Of a stretch of DNA of 64,000 bases, positions 25,091 to 36,930 are shown one piece after another (position 1 is the first letter of the stretch; every line of letters starts with the position of its first letter). The translations under genes and the position numbers were made by a program. A model generated the notes under the pieces. The model had not been told where the DNA came from and did not search any database. It was given only the letters and a program-made list of their open reading frames with translations. Source of the stretch: JAMHWF01 sp035911095 (lineage in GTDB: Bacteria; Pseudomonadota; Gammaproteobacteria; Burkholderiales; Burkholderiaceae_C); assembly GCA_035911095.1 (NCBI GenBank), contig JAMHWF010000114.1:1-64000 (forward strand), given 5' to 3'.

Positions 25091-27118
25091 CTAGTCGTCT
25101 TCGGCCGCGGCGCCCGCCGCGCGCGCGGCGGGCGCCGGCGCGCCGCGCATCGCGAGCGGCCGCCCCTCGGCGTCGACCGGGCGCGGCAGCCACTGGCATT
25201 CGTGGAAGACGCGCACCGTGCAGCCGGCGCAGACCGAGCGGTCGAGGCGGCCGAAGATGGTCGAGATCGCGCGCCGCTTGTCGGGAAAGAGGTGGTCGCG
25301 CCCGAGACGGTCGAGGAAGCCGGTGCGCTCCCAGGTCTCGATCACCGGCGGGCGCGGGCGGTGGAAGTAGAGGTCGCCCCCGCGCGCGCGGCGCGTCGCC
25401 ATCTCCGCGTCCCACAGGTCGGCGCCGGCGAGGTCGATGAAGTTCATGCTCTTGGCCATCACCAGCAGGTGCTTCGGCGCGTGCGCGGCGTCGGGTGTCT
25501 CGCGCAGCTGGTGCAGGCGGTCGGCCACGTGCTGCACCGCGCCGAAGTAGACCGAGCCCTCCATGCGCAGCAGCTTGAGCTGCGGGCACTCGGCATAGGC
25601 GCCGGGCGTGTCCTCGACGACGATGAACGGCCGCTCGGGCCGCGGGTCGTCGAAGCCCATCGTGCGCATCGCGGGGCGCGCGGTGCGGTACAGGTAGGCG
25701 ACCAGCGACAGCAGCGTGCCGAGCACGATCGCGATCTCCATGCGCATCGTCACCGTCGCCAGGGCCGTCACCGCGGCGATCGCGCACTCGTCGCGCGCCA
25801 GCCGGGCCAGGCGACGCCAGCGGCGCAGGTCGACCAGCGAGGCGGCGACCAGCACCAGCAGCGCGCCGATCGCCGCGCTCGGCACCCGCGCCAGCGCGCC
25901 GGCACTGGCCGCCACCAGCGCCAGCAGCCACAGCGCCGAGAACACCGCCGCCAGCGGCGTGCGGGCGCCGGACTGCAGGCTGGGCAGCGAGCGGTTGAAC
26001 GACCCGCAGGACACGTAGGACGAGCTCAGCCCGCCGACCAGGTTCGACAGGCCCTGGCCGACGAACTCGCGGTTCGGGTCGAGCCGTTGGCCGGCCTGTT
26101 GTGACATCAGCTTGGCGACCGAGATCGACTGCCCCATCGCGACGATCGAGAGCGCGAAGGCGATACCGATCAGCTGCGGCAGCTCGGCCAGCGGCACCAA
26201 AGGCCAGGACCAGCTCGGCCAGGGTGACGGGATTTCGCCGACCGTCCGCACCGCCCCCGCGGCGGGCCACCAGGCCGCCAGCGCGAGCGAGACGAGCGTC
26301 CCCGCGACCAGCCCGAGGAGCAGGTGCGGCGAGGGCGGCCAGCGCCTGCGCAGGCCGAGCGCCACCGCCAGGGTGATCGCCGCGATCGCCACCGCCGCCC
26401 AAGAGGTCTCGGCGAGGTGGTGGGCCAGGTAGGCCAGCGTCGACACCAGGTCATGCCGGGCCGGCCCCCCGAGGCCCAGCACGTCCTTCAGCGCGTGCAG
26501 GCCGATCAGCAGCGCCGCACCGGTCGTGAAGCCGAGCAGCACCGAAGGCGAGACGAAGTTCGCGACCGCGCCCAGGCGCAGCGCGCCCACCGCGAGCTGC
26601 AGCACGCCCACCAGCAGGGTCACGACGAGGGCGAGCTGGATGTAGTCGGCGCTCCCCGCCACGGCCAGCGGCGTCAGCATCGCGAAGAGCGCCAGCGAGT
26701 TGGCGTTGGTCGGGCCCGAGACGACATGCCGGCTCGAGCCGGCGAGCGCCGCGACGATCACCGGCAGCACCGCGGTGTAGAGCCCGTACTCCGGCGGCAG
26801 CCCGGCCAGGCTCGCGTAGGCGATCGCCTGCGGCAGGACCAGCACCGCGCCGAGCAGGCCGGCCAGGCCGTCGGCGCGCAGCGTCGGCAGGCTGAGCTCG
26901 GCGACCCAGTCGCCGAGCACGCGCGCGGCGAGGCCGTCCGGGGCGAGGAAGGGGCGGGCGGGGCGGATGGCGGCGGCTCGGGCTGATGGCCGTAGGCGGC
27001 GAAGGGCCGATTCTGCGCGCCTGGCAGCCAGGCTCGCCCGAGCCGGGCGCCGCGTGTGGCCGCGGGCTACAGGCCACGGCGGCACCGCACCATGGCGGGA
27101 AACCCGGGGGTTACCCAT
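25091..27118 (-). CDS. SulP-family anion transporter with STAS domain
   Basis: 675 residues. The membrane core starts DGLAGLLGAVLVLPQAIAYA (SulP signature, PQAIAYA) and has GPTNANSLALFAML, FTTGAALLIGLHAL and QGLSNLVGGLSSSYVSCGSF. The C-terminal STAS domain (about 510-620) contains MEGSVYFGAVQHV and LLVMAKSMNFIDLAGADLW. A Cys-containing tail (CAGCTVRVFHECQWLP) follows. SulP proteins move sulfate, bicarbonate or carboxylates. AGGGGG six bases before ATG 27118 supports this start, although it gives a basic 60-residue N-terminal extension. Confidence 0.88.
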   Translation of the reverse strand: MGNPRVSRHGAVPPWPVARGHTRRPARASLAARRAESALRRLRPSARAAAIRPARPFLAPDGLAARVLGDWVAELSLPTLRADGLAGLLGAVLVLPQAIAYASLAGLPPEYGLYTAVLPVIVAALAGSSRHVVSGPTNANSLALFAMLTPLAVAGSADYIQLALVVTLLVGVLQLAVGALRLGAVANFVSPSVLLGFTTGAALLIGLHALKDVLGLGGPARHDLVSTLAYLAHHLAETSWAAVAIAAITLAVALGLRRRWPPSPHLLLGLVAGTLVSLALAAWWPAAGAVRTVGEIPSPWPSWSWPLVPLAELPQLIGIAFALSIVAMGQSISVAKLMSQQAGQRLDPNREFVGQGLSNLVGGLSSSYVSCGSFNRSLPSLQSGARTPLAAVFSALWLLALVAASAGALARVPSAAIGALLVLVAASLVDLRRWRRLARLARDECAIAAVTALATVTMRMEIAIVLGTLLSLVAYLYRTARPAMRTMGFDDPRPERPFIVVEDTPGAYAECPQLKLLRMEGSVYFGAVQHVADRLHQLRETPDAAHAPKHLLVMAKSMNFIDLAGADLWDAEMATRRARGGDLYFHRPRPPVIETWERTGFLDRLGRDHLFPDKRRAISTIFGRLDRSVCAGCTVRVFHECQWLPRPVDAEGRPLAMRGAPAPAARAAGAAAEDD

Positions 27119-27273
27119 GAGGGCCCCCTGTTTCAGGCCTATCGTGACCGCTCCGTCGATTGGCGCCCTTGCCCGATCGCCCACGATGCCCGGTGGACCT
27201 GCCGCCACCCGGCCCGCGCACCGCCCCAGGTCACCGACCGCGGGTCCCGGCGTCGCGAACCTCTCACTGCCCG

Positions 27274-28413
27274 ATGACCGCCATACCGCAAGCCGCGTTG
27301 ACGCTCGAAACGCCCGGGACCACCGTTCCCGATGCCATCGCCAAGCCGCGCGACGTCGACCTCGACGTGGTGCGCGGCCTGGCGATCGTGCTCGCGATGG
27401 GCTGGCACCTCAACGGCACGCCGACCGGTCAGTGGCTGCCCGACCTGTTGCTCGCCCCGGGCCGTACGCTGGGCTGGGCCGGCGTCGACCTGTTCTTCGT
27501 CCTGAGCGGCTTCCTCGTCGGGCGGCTGATCCTGCGCGAGCACCAGGCGAGCGGTGGCTTCGACTATCCGCGCTTCTTCGTGCGTCGCGCCCTGAAGCTG
27601 TGGCCCACGCTCTACCTGTTCCTGATCGCGATGGTCTTCGCGAGCCCCTACGCCTGGGAGACCTTCGTGCCGCAGACGGCGCTGCACGTGCAGAACTTCT
27701 TCACCCCGTCGACGGCGCTGCACCTGTGGTCGCTCGCGGTGGAGGAGCATTTCTACCTGCTGCTCGGCATCGGCTTCGTGATCTTCGTCAGGCGGCCGGG
27801 GACGCCCGAGGCCTGGCTGTTCGTGCTGCCGGTGGCGGCCCTGCTGTTCGCGCCAGCGGCCCGGGTGCTCGGCCACAGCCTGGGCGCAGACCCCGTCGAA
27901 TTGCAGTGGCAGACCCAGTACCGCATCGACGGGCTGGCGGCCGGGGTGCTGCTCGCCACGCTGTCGGTGCATCGGCCGGCGCTGTTCGACAGGCTGCGGC
28001 GGCAGAAGCTGGCCTGGGCGTTGGTGGCACTGGCCGCCTGCGCGTTCCTGTGGCAGGTGCCGAAGACCGCGCCGCTGGGCGTCACGCTCGGCTTCACGGT
28101 CTCCTGGGTCGCGGGCGCGGCGACGCTGATGCTCGTCTTCGGCGCCGACCTCGGGCGCCGTGTGCCGCGCCTGTCGTCGGCGCTGGCGTTCCTCGGCGTG
28201 TACTCTTACGCGCTCTACGTCTGGCACCTGGCCGCGGCGAAGGTCGCCACCGGGCTGCTCGCCAAGGGCGGCCTGGGCCAGCAGCCGCTGGTGGGCATCG
28301 CCGCCAGCTACGCAATGGCGATCGCGGTGGCCTGGCTGGCGACGCGCCTGATCGAGCGCCCGCTGCTGCACCTGCGCGACCGGCTGCTGCCGAGCCGCGC
28401 CGCGGCCGTCTAG
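27274..28413 (+). CDS. Acyltransferase-3 family membrane protein
   Basis: 379 residues, about ten membrane helices. RDVDLDVVRGLAIVLAMGWH carries the family's catalytic His, FFVLSGFLVGRLILREH the conserved FxLSGF motif with its Arg, and FVRRALKLWPTLYLFL and WSLAVEEHFYLLL the further signatures. These enzymes O-acetylate or O-acylate surface sugars such as O-antigen or exopolysaccharide. No polysaccharide genes adjoin it. Divergent from SulP with 155 bases between. Confidence 0.9.
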   Translation: MTAIPQAALTLETPGTTVPDAIAKPRDVDLDVVRGLAIVLAMGWHLNGTPTGQWLPDLLLAPGRTLGWAGVDLFFVLSGFLVGRLILREHQASGGFDYPRFFVRRALKLWPTLYLFLIAMVFASPYAWETFVPQTALHVQNFFTPSTALHLWSLAVEEHFYLLLGIGFVIFVRRPGTPEAWLFVLPVAALLFAPAARVLGHSLGADPVELQWQTQYRIDGLAAGVLLATLSVHRPALFDRLRRQKLAWALVALAACAFLWQVPKTAPLGVTLGFTVSWVAGAATLMLVFGADLGRRVPRLSSALAFLGVYSYALYVWHLAAAKVATGLLAKGGLGQQPLVGIAASYAMAIAVAWLATRLIERPLLHLRDRLLPSRAAAV

Positions 28414-28499
28414 GACGACGCGGGGGCGTCAGGCAGTCAGCCTGCCGCGCGCGGTTGGCGTGGGTCGGCGGCGGATCGCAGGGGCCACCCTGACGTGCG

Positions 28500-28529
28500 C
28501 AGGGCCCGGGTCGTGGACGCCGGGCCCTG
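28500..28529. terminator. Bidirectional hairpin between the acyltransferase and ssb
   Basis: CAGGGCCCGG (28500-28509) and CCGGGCCCTG (28520-28529) form a perfect 10-bp stem with a 10-base loop between two convergent genes. No U-run follows on either strand. Confidence 0.5.
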
Positions 28530-28577
28530 TCGCGATGAGAAGCCGCTGGGGCGGGAGAGACGGGCCTCCCGCGCGGG

Positions 28578-29114
28578 CTAGAACGGGATGTCGTCGTCGA
28601 GGTCGTCGAAACCGGTCGACGATTTCTGCGGCGCGGCCGGGCGCGCGCCGCCTCCGGACGGCGCACCGGCAGGCCCGCCGTCGCCGCCCCCCGCGCCGCC
28701 GCCACGGCCGCCATAGCCACCGCGGCCACCGCCGCCGGACGCGGCACCACCGCCGCCCGCACCGCCATCGCCCAGGCCTTCACGGCCGCCGAGCATCTGC
28801 ATCTCGTTGGCGATGATCTCGGTGGTGTAGTGGTCGGCGCCTTCCTTGTCCTGCCACTTGCGGGTCTGGAGGCGGCCTTCGACGTAGACCGAGCGGCCCT
28901 TCTTGAGGTACTCGCCGGCGATCTCGGCCAGCCGGTCGTAGAAGACGACGCGGTGCCACTCGGTCTCCTCGATGCGGTCGCCGGTCTGCTTGTCCTTGCG
29001 GTTGCGCGAGGTGGCGATCGTCACGTTGCAGACCGCGGCGCCGCTGGGGGCGTAGCGCACCTCGGGGTCGCGCCCGAGGTTGCCGATGAGGATGACTTTG
29101 TTGATGCTGGCCAT
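28578..29114 (-). CDS. ssb: Single-stranded DNA-binding protein
   Basis: Binds single-stranded DNA in replication and repair. 178 residues. OB-fold MASINKVILIGNLGRDPEVR, then EWHRVVFYDRLAEIAGEYLK and GRSVYVEGRLQTRKW. A Gly-rich linker (about 112-160) precedes the acidic tip DDLDDDIPF that recruits partner proteins. The linker shows GGRGGYGGRGGG-type repeats. Usually ssb sits beside uvrA; here they are 16 kb apart in the same window. No SOS box was seen upstream. Confidence 0.97.
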   Translation of the reverse strand: MASINKVILIGNLGRDPEVRYAPSGAAVCNVTIATSRNRKDKQTGDRIEETEWHRVVFYDRLAEIAGEYLKKGRSVYVEGRLQTRKWQDKEGADHYTTEIIANEMQMLGGREGLGDGGAGGGGAASGGGGRGGYGGRGGGAGGGDGGPAGAPSGGGARPAAPQKSSTGFDDLDDDIPF

Positions 29115-29157
29115 GGCTGACCTGCCGGGGCAGGAGGTGATGCGGGGATGGCGCGGA

Positions 29158-29976
29158 TTATCGCGCCCGGCCCATGCGCGCCGCGGCGCCCGCGGGGGGA
29201 AGCGCCGTCTCCCCAGCGGCCTCCCAGGGCGCGGCCGCGCGGGCCGGGGCATCGGCGACGAGGGCGAAGCCGAGCGCGCCCTGCCGGCTCACCGCATGCA
29301 GCAGCACCGCGCGGATGAACAGCGTGATGCCGAACATCTCCATCGCCTCCTCCGAGGTGCTCACCACCATCAGGCCGACGCTGGCGAAGCCTTCGGCCTC
29401 GTAGAACTTGCCGCCCAGCAACTCCATGCCGAGCGCGCCACCGACAAAGACCACGCCGGAGAGGAACAGCCGGTCGCGCGTCGGCGAGGGCAGCGCGAAC
29501 AGGAAGCGGGCGAAGGCCAGCGCGACACCGGCGACGATCAGCGCGCCGGGGATCACCCAGGCGTAGAAGAACACGCCCAGCGCCTCCCCGCCGCCGGCGC
29601 CCCCGCCGAGCAGCAGGCGCATCGGGCGGGTCAGGCGCTCGTGCAGCCCGACCTGCTCGTCGATCGCGAGCAGCAGCATCAGCAACGCCAGCAGCAGCCA
29701 CTGGCGCCGGAACGGGTCGCGCTCGATCCACTGCCGGCACGCGACGACCCCGGTGACGGCCGATGCCAGCAGCAACTGGCCGACCGAGAAGAAGGTGGGG
29801 AAGGTGCGCTCCTCGTTCAGCTCGAACAGGCGCGCGACGTGGCGCAGCCAGTTCTCCTGCGGCAGCCACCACAGCATCAGGTAGCTGACGATGCCCGCCA
29901 GCACCAGCACCGCGCCGGCAGCGAACAGCCAGCGGACGATCGTTTCCGGCCGTATCGCGATCTCGTTGTTGGACAT
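29158..29976 (-). CDS. Multi-pass membrane protein of unknown function
   Basis: 272 residues with six predicted membrane helices: WLFAAGAVLVLAGIVSYLML, VGQLLLASAVTGVVA, WLLLALLMLLLAIDEQVGLH, FYAWVIPGALIVAGVALAFA, LFLSGVVFVGGALGMELLGG and FGITLFIRAVLLH. Polar residues recur inside or beside the helices (AIDEQVGLHE; STSEEAMEM), as in several uncharacterised bacterial integral membrane families. The last 35 residues are Ala/Pro-rich. No recognised motif. A separate transcript is likely, with 203 bases to the next gene upstream in which I see nothing. Confidence 0.75.
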   Translation of the reverse strand: MSNNEIAIRPETIVRWLFAAGAVLVLAGIVSYLMLWWLPQENWLRHVARLFELNEERTFPTFFSVGQLLLASAVTGVVACRQWIERDPFRRQWLLLALLMLLLAIDEQVGLHERLTRPMRLLLGGGAGGGEALGVFFYAWVIPGALIVAGVALAFARFLFALPSPTRDRLFLSGVVFVGGALGMELLGGKFYEAEGFASVGLMVVSTSEEAMEMFGITLFIRAVLLHAVSRQGALGFALVADAPARAAAPWEAAGETALPPAGAAARMGRAR

Positions 29977-30179
29977 GACCTGCTCCCCTTCCGCGGCAAC
30001 CGGCTCTCTTGCTTGAACCTTCTGGCGTCGCCTCGGGGAGGGGAGTGTGACAGTTCGGTGACGTGCCGTCAGCCGAGTTACGTGGGGGGCGCGACGCGCC
30101 GGGCGCCGGGGCCCCAGGATCGCGGACCGGAGCGGCGCGGACGGACGCCCATCCCGGCCCGCAACGGTGGCTCGCCGGC

Positions 30180-32507
30180 TCAGGGTGGCGGCTGGTAGCC
30201 CGGGGCGCCGAGTTGCCAGAACAGGAAGCTGAACAGGTCGGCCCGTTCCTGCAGCACCTGCTCCTTCGTGTCGCCGATGCCGTGGCCGGCGTCGTAGTCG
30301 AGCCGCAGCAGCACCGGCCGCGCGCCGGGCCCGCCGGCGGCCTGCAGGCGCGCGGCGGTCTTCGCGCTGTGCCAGACGGCGACCCGCGGGTCATGCACGC
30401 CGTGCGTCAGCAGCACCGCCGGGTAGTGCTCGCCGTCGCGGATCTGGTGGTAGGTGCTCATCGCGAGCAGGGCGCGGAAGCCCGGCTCGGTCGCACTGCT
30501 GCCGAACTCGGGGATGTTCGGCACGCCGTTGGGCTCGACCTCGGCGCGCACCATGTCGAGCGCGCCGACCTGCGCGACGACCGCGCCGAACAGCTCCGGC
30601 CGCTCGGTCATCGCGCGCCCGACGAGCAGGCCGCCGGCGCTGCCGCCCCAGGCCGCGAGCCGGCGCGGGCGGGTGTAGCCCTGCGCGACCAGCCACTCGG
30701 CACAGGCGATGAAGTCCTTCCAGCTGTTCGGCTTGGTCGCCTGGAAGCCGCCCTTGTACCAGTCGTCCCCGAAGACGCCGCTGCCGCGCGGGTTGGCGAC
30801 GGCGAGGATGCCGCCGGCGTCGATCCAGGCGTTGCGCGTGACACCGAAGAACGGGTCTTCGGTGAAGCCGTAGCTGGCGTAGCCCCAGAGCAGCGTCGGG
30901 TGGCTGCCGTCGAGCGCGACGCCGCGCTTGTGGATCACCGACAGCGGCACCTTCGCGCCGTCGTGGCTCGTGACCAGCACCTCGGTGGCGGCCAGGTCGG
31001 CCGGCGCGTCGTTCGGCCCTGCCGGCTGCAGCCCGGTGTTGCTGACCGTGCCGTCCGCGCCGACGGCGTAGACCTGCCGGGCGCGCGTCCAGCCCTCGAG
31101 CTCGAGCACCAGGCCGGGCAGGCGCGGATCGGACGCGCCGTTGGATCCCTCGTCGCCGGTCAGCGTGAACGAGCCGGCGACCGGCAGCACGACCTCGGCC
31201 AGCGGGGCGTCCGACCGGTAGGCGCGCTTGTAGAGGCGCTTGGCGTTGCCCTCGCGCGCCTCGACGTAGAGCGCGTCGGCCGCGGCCGCGATGCCGGTCA
31301 CGACGCGCTCGCCCGGCGGCACGACGGTCTTCGCGCGCCGCAGGTCGGGCCGCGCGAGGTCGAGCTGCAGCACCTGGAAGCGCGGCGCGCCGCGATGCGA
31401 CAGCAGGTAGAGCGTGCCGGCCCGGTAGGCCACGCCGGTCACCTGCGCCTCGGCGCCGAACAGGCGCCGCCAGCGCGGCCGCCCGGCCAGCACGCCGGCC
31501 TGCGGCGCGAGGTAGAGGGCGACGTCGCGCTGCGTGCCGTTGACGGCGTAGCCGAGCGCCCAGCGGCCGTCGTAGGTCAGTTCGACGAAGGGCGCCTCGG
31601 CGGCGGTCATCGACACGCCCGGCATGCCGCGACCGAACACGCGCCGCGCGCGTTCCGGCGCCTCGCCGGCGCGCAGCAGCATCACCTGGCTGTCGAGGTA
31701 CTTGTCGGCCTCGGCCATGCCCGGCGTCATCGCCTGCAAACGGTTGAAGACCAGCTGCCGGCCGTCGGGCGACCAGCCGACCGCGCCGAACTCGGCCCGC
31801 GTGACCGGCGCGCCGAGCTCGCGCCCGCTCGCGACGTCGAGCAGGTGCAGCACCGCCTCCTCACTGCCCTGCTGCGAGACGCCGTAGGCGACACGCGCCC
31901 CGCCCGGCGCGACGCTGAAGTAGTTGATCGCATGCGGCTTGCCGCTCGCGCGCTGCATCGCCTCGGGGTCGACGAGCACCCGGTCGGCACCGGCGAGGCC
32001 TTCGCGCAGCACCAGCTTGAACTGGTCCTCGTGGGCGCCCACGCGCTCGAAGAACCAGCGGTCGCCCGGCTCGCGCACCACCTGCTGCACCCGCGCGGGC
32101 ACCGCGGCGTCGAGCTGGCGCAGGCGCTCGAGCATCGCCTGGCGGCCCGGGATGCGGTCGAGCACGGCGCGGGTGTAGTCGGCCTCGGCGCGCATCCACG
32201 CCTGCGTGGCGGGCGCCTGCGTGTCCTCGAGCGCGCGGTAGGGGTCGTGCACGACGGTGCCGAAAAAGGTCTCCGGCACGTCGTGAGAGGGGAAGGGCGC
32301 CGGCGCCACGGGGGCCAGGCCGACGGCCGTGACGGGCGCCACCTGCGCCGCAGGCTCGGGCGTCGCGCTGACCACCGGCGCCAGCTCTGCCCGCCGCGGG
32401 GCCTGGCCGCAGGCCGCGAGCGCGGCGATCGCAACCACGAGCGCCATCGCCGAAGCGACGCGGGCCGGAACGAAGCGGGAGAGGGGTCGGGGACGGATCA
32501 TCGGCAC
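30180..32507 (-). CDS. Prolyl oligopeptidase family serine protease, exported
   Basis: 775 residues. Lipoprotein-type signal AALAAC with Cys33. The N-terminal beta-propeller spans about 75-490, and the alpha/beta-hydrolase domain carries Ser623 in GGSAGG, Asp706 in HGVHDPRV and His742 in DAGHGIGD. Upstream YASYGFTEDPFFGVTRNAW is the POP oxyanion region. It cleaves short peptides after Pro; the signal places it at the outer membrane or periplasm, where it could process exported peptides. A standalone gene, divergent from recQ. Confidence 0.93.
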   Translation of the reverse strand: MPMIRPRPLSRFVPARVASAMALVVAIAALAACGQAPRRAELAPVVSATPEPAAQVAPVTAVGLAPVAPAPFPSHDVPETFFGTVVHDPYRALEDTQAPATQAWMRAEADYTRAVLDRIPGRQAMLERLRQLDAAVPARVQQVVREPGDRWFFERVGAHEDQFKLVLREGLAGADRVLVDPEAMQRASGKPHAINYFSVAPGGARVAYGVSQQGSEEAVLHLLDVASGRELGAPVTRAEFGAVGWSPDGRQLVFNRLQAMTPGMAEADKYLDSQVMLLRAGEAPERARRVFGRGMPGVSMTAAEAPFVELTYDGRWALGYAVNGTQRDVALYLAPQAGVLAGRPRWRRLFGAEAQVTGVAYRAGTLYLLSHRGAPRFQVLQLDLARPDLRRAKTVVPPGERVVTGIAAAADALYVEAREGNAKRLYKRAYRSDAPLAEVVLPVAGSFTLTGDEGSNGASDPRLPGLVLELEGWTRARQVYAVGADGTVSNTGLQPAGPNDAPADLAATEVLVTSHDGAKVPLSVIHKRGVALDGSHPTLLWGYASYGFTEDPFFGVTRNAWIDAGGILAVANPRGSGVFGDDWYKGGFQATKPNSWKDFIACAEWLVAQGYTRPRRLAAWGGSAGGLLVGRAMTERPELFGAVVAQVGALDMVRAEVEPNGVPNIPEFGSSATEPGFRALLAMSTYHQIRDGEHYPAVLLTHGVHDPRVAVWHSAKTAARLQAAGGPGARPVLLRLDYDAGHGIGDTKEQVLQERADLFSFLFWQLGAPGYQPPP

Positions 32508-32662
32508 TCCCGCAGTTCAGGCCGGCCGCCCGGCGGGCGCCCAAGGCCACGACGAGGACGACGACGAAAGGCGAGACAAGGACCGGCGGCCGGCAAGGGG
32601 CGACGACCGTAACACGCCGGCCCGCCGCCTGCGGCACGCGCCTCGCTACCATCGACCACACC

Positions 32663-34603
<1,941 letters not shown>

Positions 34604-34648
34604 AGCCGCCCGGCCGATGCCGGGCCGCCACGTTGCGCCGACGAGCCC

Positions 34649-35470
34649 TCAGCCCTTCCACAGCAAGAAGTTCCCCGGCGAGTCCCCGCTCTCCATCGTC
34701 AGCACCTCCGCCTCGTCCTTCAACTCGACGCCGGACAGCCGGCGCCGGCAGGCTTCGCGCATCAGGTACATCAGGCGGAAGGCCGCGGTGTCGTAGCTCA
34801 GGCCTTCGAGCCGCACGTTCGAGATGCAGTTGCGGTAGGCATCGGTCAGCCCGACGCGGGGGCCGTAGGTGAAGTAGAGGCCCAGGCTGTCGGGTGAGCT
34901 CAGGCCCGGGCGCTCGCCGATCAGCATCAGCGTCATCTGCGCGCCGAGCCCTTCGCCGATCTCGTCGGCCACCGCCACGCGGCCCTGCTCGACGACGACG
35001 ATCGGCGCGACGCGCCAGTCCTCGGCCTTGAGGTCCGGCATCAGCCGGTCGAGAAAGGGCACGCTGTGGCGGCGCGTCGCCAGGGCCGAGAGGCCATCGG
35101 CGATCACGATCGCGAGGTCGGGTGCCGGCGCCTTGGCGGCATCGGCGGCCGCCTTCAGCTCACGCAGCTGCCCGGCGGCTTCGGGGTTCAGCTTGCGGCC
35201 CAGGTCGGGGCGCTGCAGATACACATGCCGATCGGCCGCGGCGCTGTGCAGCAACAGGCTCTCATGGCCCCGGCTCTGCAGTTCCTCGCGCAGGCCGGCA
35301 TGGTCGAGCGGCAGGTGCACGGCGTCGCGGGCGCGGGCATGGGCGAACTGGAAGTCGAGCTGCGCCGCGGTCGGCAGGCTGGTGCCGGCGCGGCCCAGCG
35401 CGATGCGTGCCGGCGTGAGCTGCCGCAGCTGTTGCCAGGGGTTCGGCGTGGCGGGCGTGTGGTCGGACAT
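34649..35470 (-). CDS. eutC: Ethanolamine ammonia-lyase small subunit
   Basis: With EutB and adenosylcobalamin it turns ethanolamine into acetaldehyde and ammonia. 273 residues; LTPARIALGRAGTSLPTAAQ opens the conserved part, ADGLSALA and LMLIGERPGLSSPDSLGLY hold the cobalamin-binding region, and TYGPRVGLTDAYRNCISNVR follows. Sixteen bases after eutB. Last gene of the eat-eutB-eutC unit; no eutE/G/shell genes follow, so the pathway runs without a microcompartment. Confidence 0.97.
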   Translation of the reverse strand: MSDHTPATPNPWQQLRQLTPARIALGRAGTSLPTAAQLDFQFAHARARDAVHLPLDHAGLREELQSRGHESLLLHSAAADRHVYLQRPDLGRKLNPEAAGQLRELKAAADAAKAPAPDLAIVIADGLSALATRRHSVPFLDRLMPDLKAEDWRVAPIVVVEQGRVAVADEIGEGLGAQMTLMLIGERPGLSSPDSLGLYFTYGPRVGLTDAYRNCISNVRLEGLSYDTAAFRLMYLMREACRRRLSGVELKDEAEVLTMESGDSPGNFLLWKG

Positions 35471-35486
35471 GGCGGCCTCCTGGCGC

Positions 35487-36881
35487 TTACTGCAGCTGCC
35501 TGAGCGCCTGGCGGAACTCGACCGCCAGGCCCTCGCCCATGCGCAGGTCGCGCCCTTCCTGGCGGAAGATGCCCATGCGCTCCAGCCATTGCTCGAACTC
35601 CGGCGCGGCGCGCAGGCCCATCACGCGGCGGGCGTACAGCGCATCGTGGAACGACGTGGTCTGGTAGTTCAGCATCACGTCGTCGGAGCCGGGAATGCCC
35701 ATGATGAAGTTGATGCCCGCCGTGCCCAGCAGCGTCAGCAGCACGTCCATGTCGTCCTGGTCGGCTTCGGCGTGGTTCGTGTAGCAGATGTCGCAGCCCA
35801 TCGGCACGCCGAGCAGCTTGCCGCAGAAGTGGTCCTCGAGCCCGGCGCGGATGATCTGCTTGCCGTTGTACAGATACTCGGGCCCGATGAAGCCGACGAC
35901 CGTGTTGACGAGAAACGGGTTGAAGTGCCGGGCCACCGCGTAGGCGCGGGCTTCGCAGGTCTGCTGATCGACGCAGTGGTTGGCGTTGGCTGACAAGGCG
36001 CTGCCCTGGCCGGTCTCGAAGTACATCAGGTTCGAGCCGACGCTGCCGCGCTTCAGGCTCAGGCCGGCCTCGTAGCCCTCCTGCAGCACCGCGAGGTTGA
36101 TGCCGAAGCTCGCGTTGGCGGCTTCCGTGCCGGCGATCGACTGGAACACCAGGTCCACCGGCGCGCCGCGTTCGATGGCCGCGATCGACGAGGTCACGTG
36201 CGTCAGCACGCAGGACTGCGTGGGGATCCCGTAGCGCTGGATCACCGCGTCGAGCATCTCCAGCAGGGTGCAGATCGACCCCATGTTGTCGGTGGCGGGG
36301 TTGATGCCGATCATCGCGTCGCCGTTGCCGTACAGCAGCCCGTCGAGCATGCTGGCCGCGATGCCGGCCGGATCGTCGGTGGGGTGGTTCGGCTGCAGCC
36401 GGGTCGACATGCGCCCGCGCAGGCCCACGGTGTTGCGGAAGCGCGTGACCACCTGGATCTTCTGCGCGACCAGGATCAGGTCCTGGATGCGCATGATCTT
36501 CGACACCGCCGCCGCCATTTCCGGCGTCAGGCCGGGCGCCAGGGCGCGCAGCGAGATCTCGTCGGCCCGGTCGCTGAGCAGCCAGTCGCGGAAGCCGCCG
36601 ACGCTGAGCGAGCTGACCGGCGCAAACGCCGCCGCGTCGTGCGTGTCGATGATCAGGCGGGTGATCTCGTCCTGCTCGTAGGGCACCACCGCTTCGCTCA
36701 GGAAGCCCTTGAGCGGCACCTCGGCCAGGGCCATCTGGGCCGCGGCGCGCTCGGCGTCGCTGCCGGCCGATACCCCGGCCAGCAGGTCGCCGGAACGCAT
36801 CGGGCTGGCCTTGGCCATCAGTTCGCGCAGGCTGCTGAAGCGCCAGTTCTCGCCGCCCACCGTGTGTGTGTATGTCGCCAT
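35487..36881 (-). CDS. eutB: Ethanolamine ammonia-lyase large subunit
   Basis: TIM-barrel catalytic subunit. 464 residues, near the usual 453-465. Key runs are NTVGLRGRMSTRLQPNHPTD in the substrate barrel, GINPATDNMGSI, VFQSIAGTEAANASFGINLA and PMGCDICYTNHAEADQDDMD. It starts 50 bases after eat and ends 16 bases before eutC. The product acetaldehyde must be oxidised by an enzyme encoded elsewhere. Confidence 0.98.
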   Translation of the reverse strand: MATYTHTVGGENWRFSSLRELMAKASPMRSGDLLAGVSAGSDAERAAAQMALAEVPLKGFLSEAVVPYEQDEITRLIIDTHDAAAFAPVSSLSVGGFRDWLLSDRADEISLRALAPGLTPEMAAAVSKIMRIQDLILVAQKIQVVTRFRNTVGLRGRMSTRLQPNHPTDDPAGIAASMLDGLLYGNGDAMIGINPATDNMGSICTLLEMLDAVIQRYGIPTQSCVLTHVTSSIAAIERGAPVDLVFQSIAGTEAANASFGINLAVLQEGYEAGLSLKRGSVGSNLMYFETGQGSALSANANHCVDQQTCEARAYAVARHFNPFLVNTVVGFIGPEYLYNGKQIIRAGLEDHFCGKLLGVPMGCDICYTNHAEADQDDMDVLLTLLGTAGINFIMGIPGSDDVMLNYQTTSFHDALYARRVMGLRAAPEFEQWLERMGIFRQEGRDLRMGEGLAVEFRQALRQLQ

Positions 36882-36930
36882 GTGTCGTCCTCGCTACGGG
36901 GGCGCGCGGGCTGGCCGCCCGCCCTGCCGC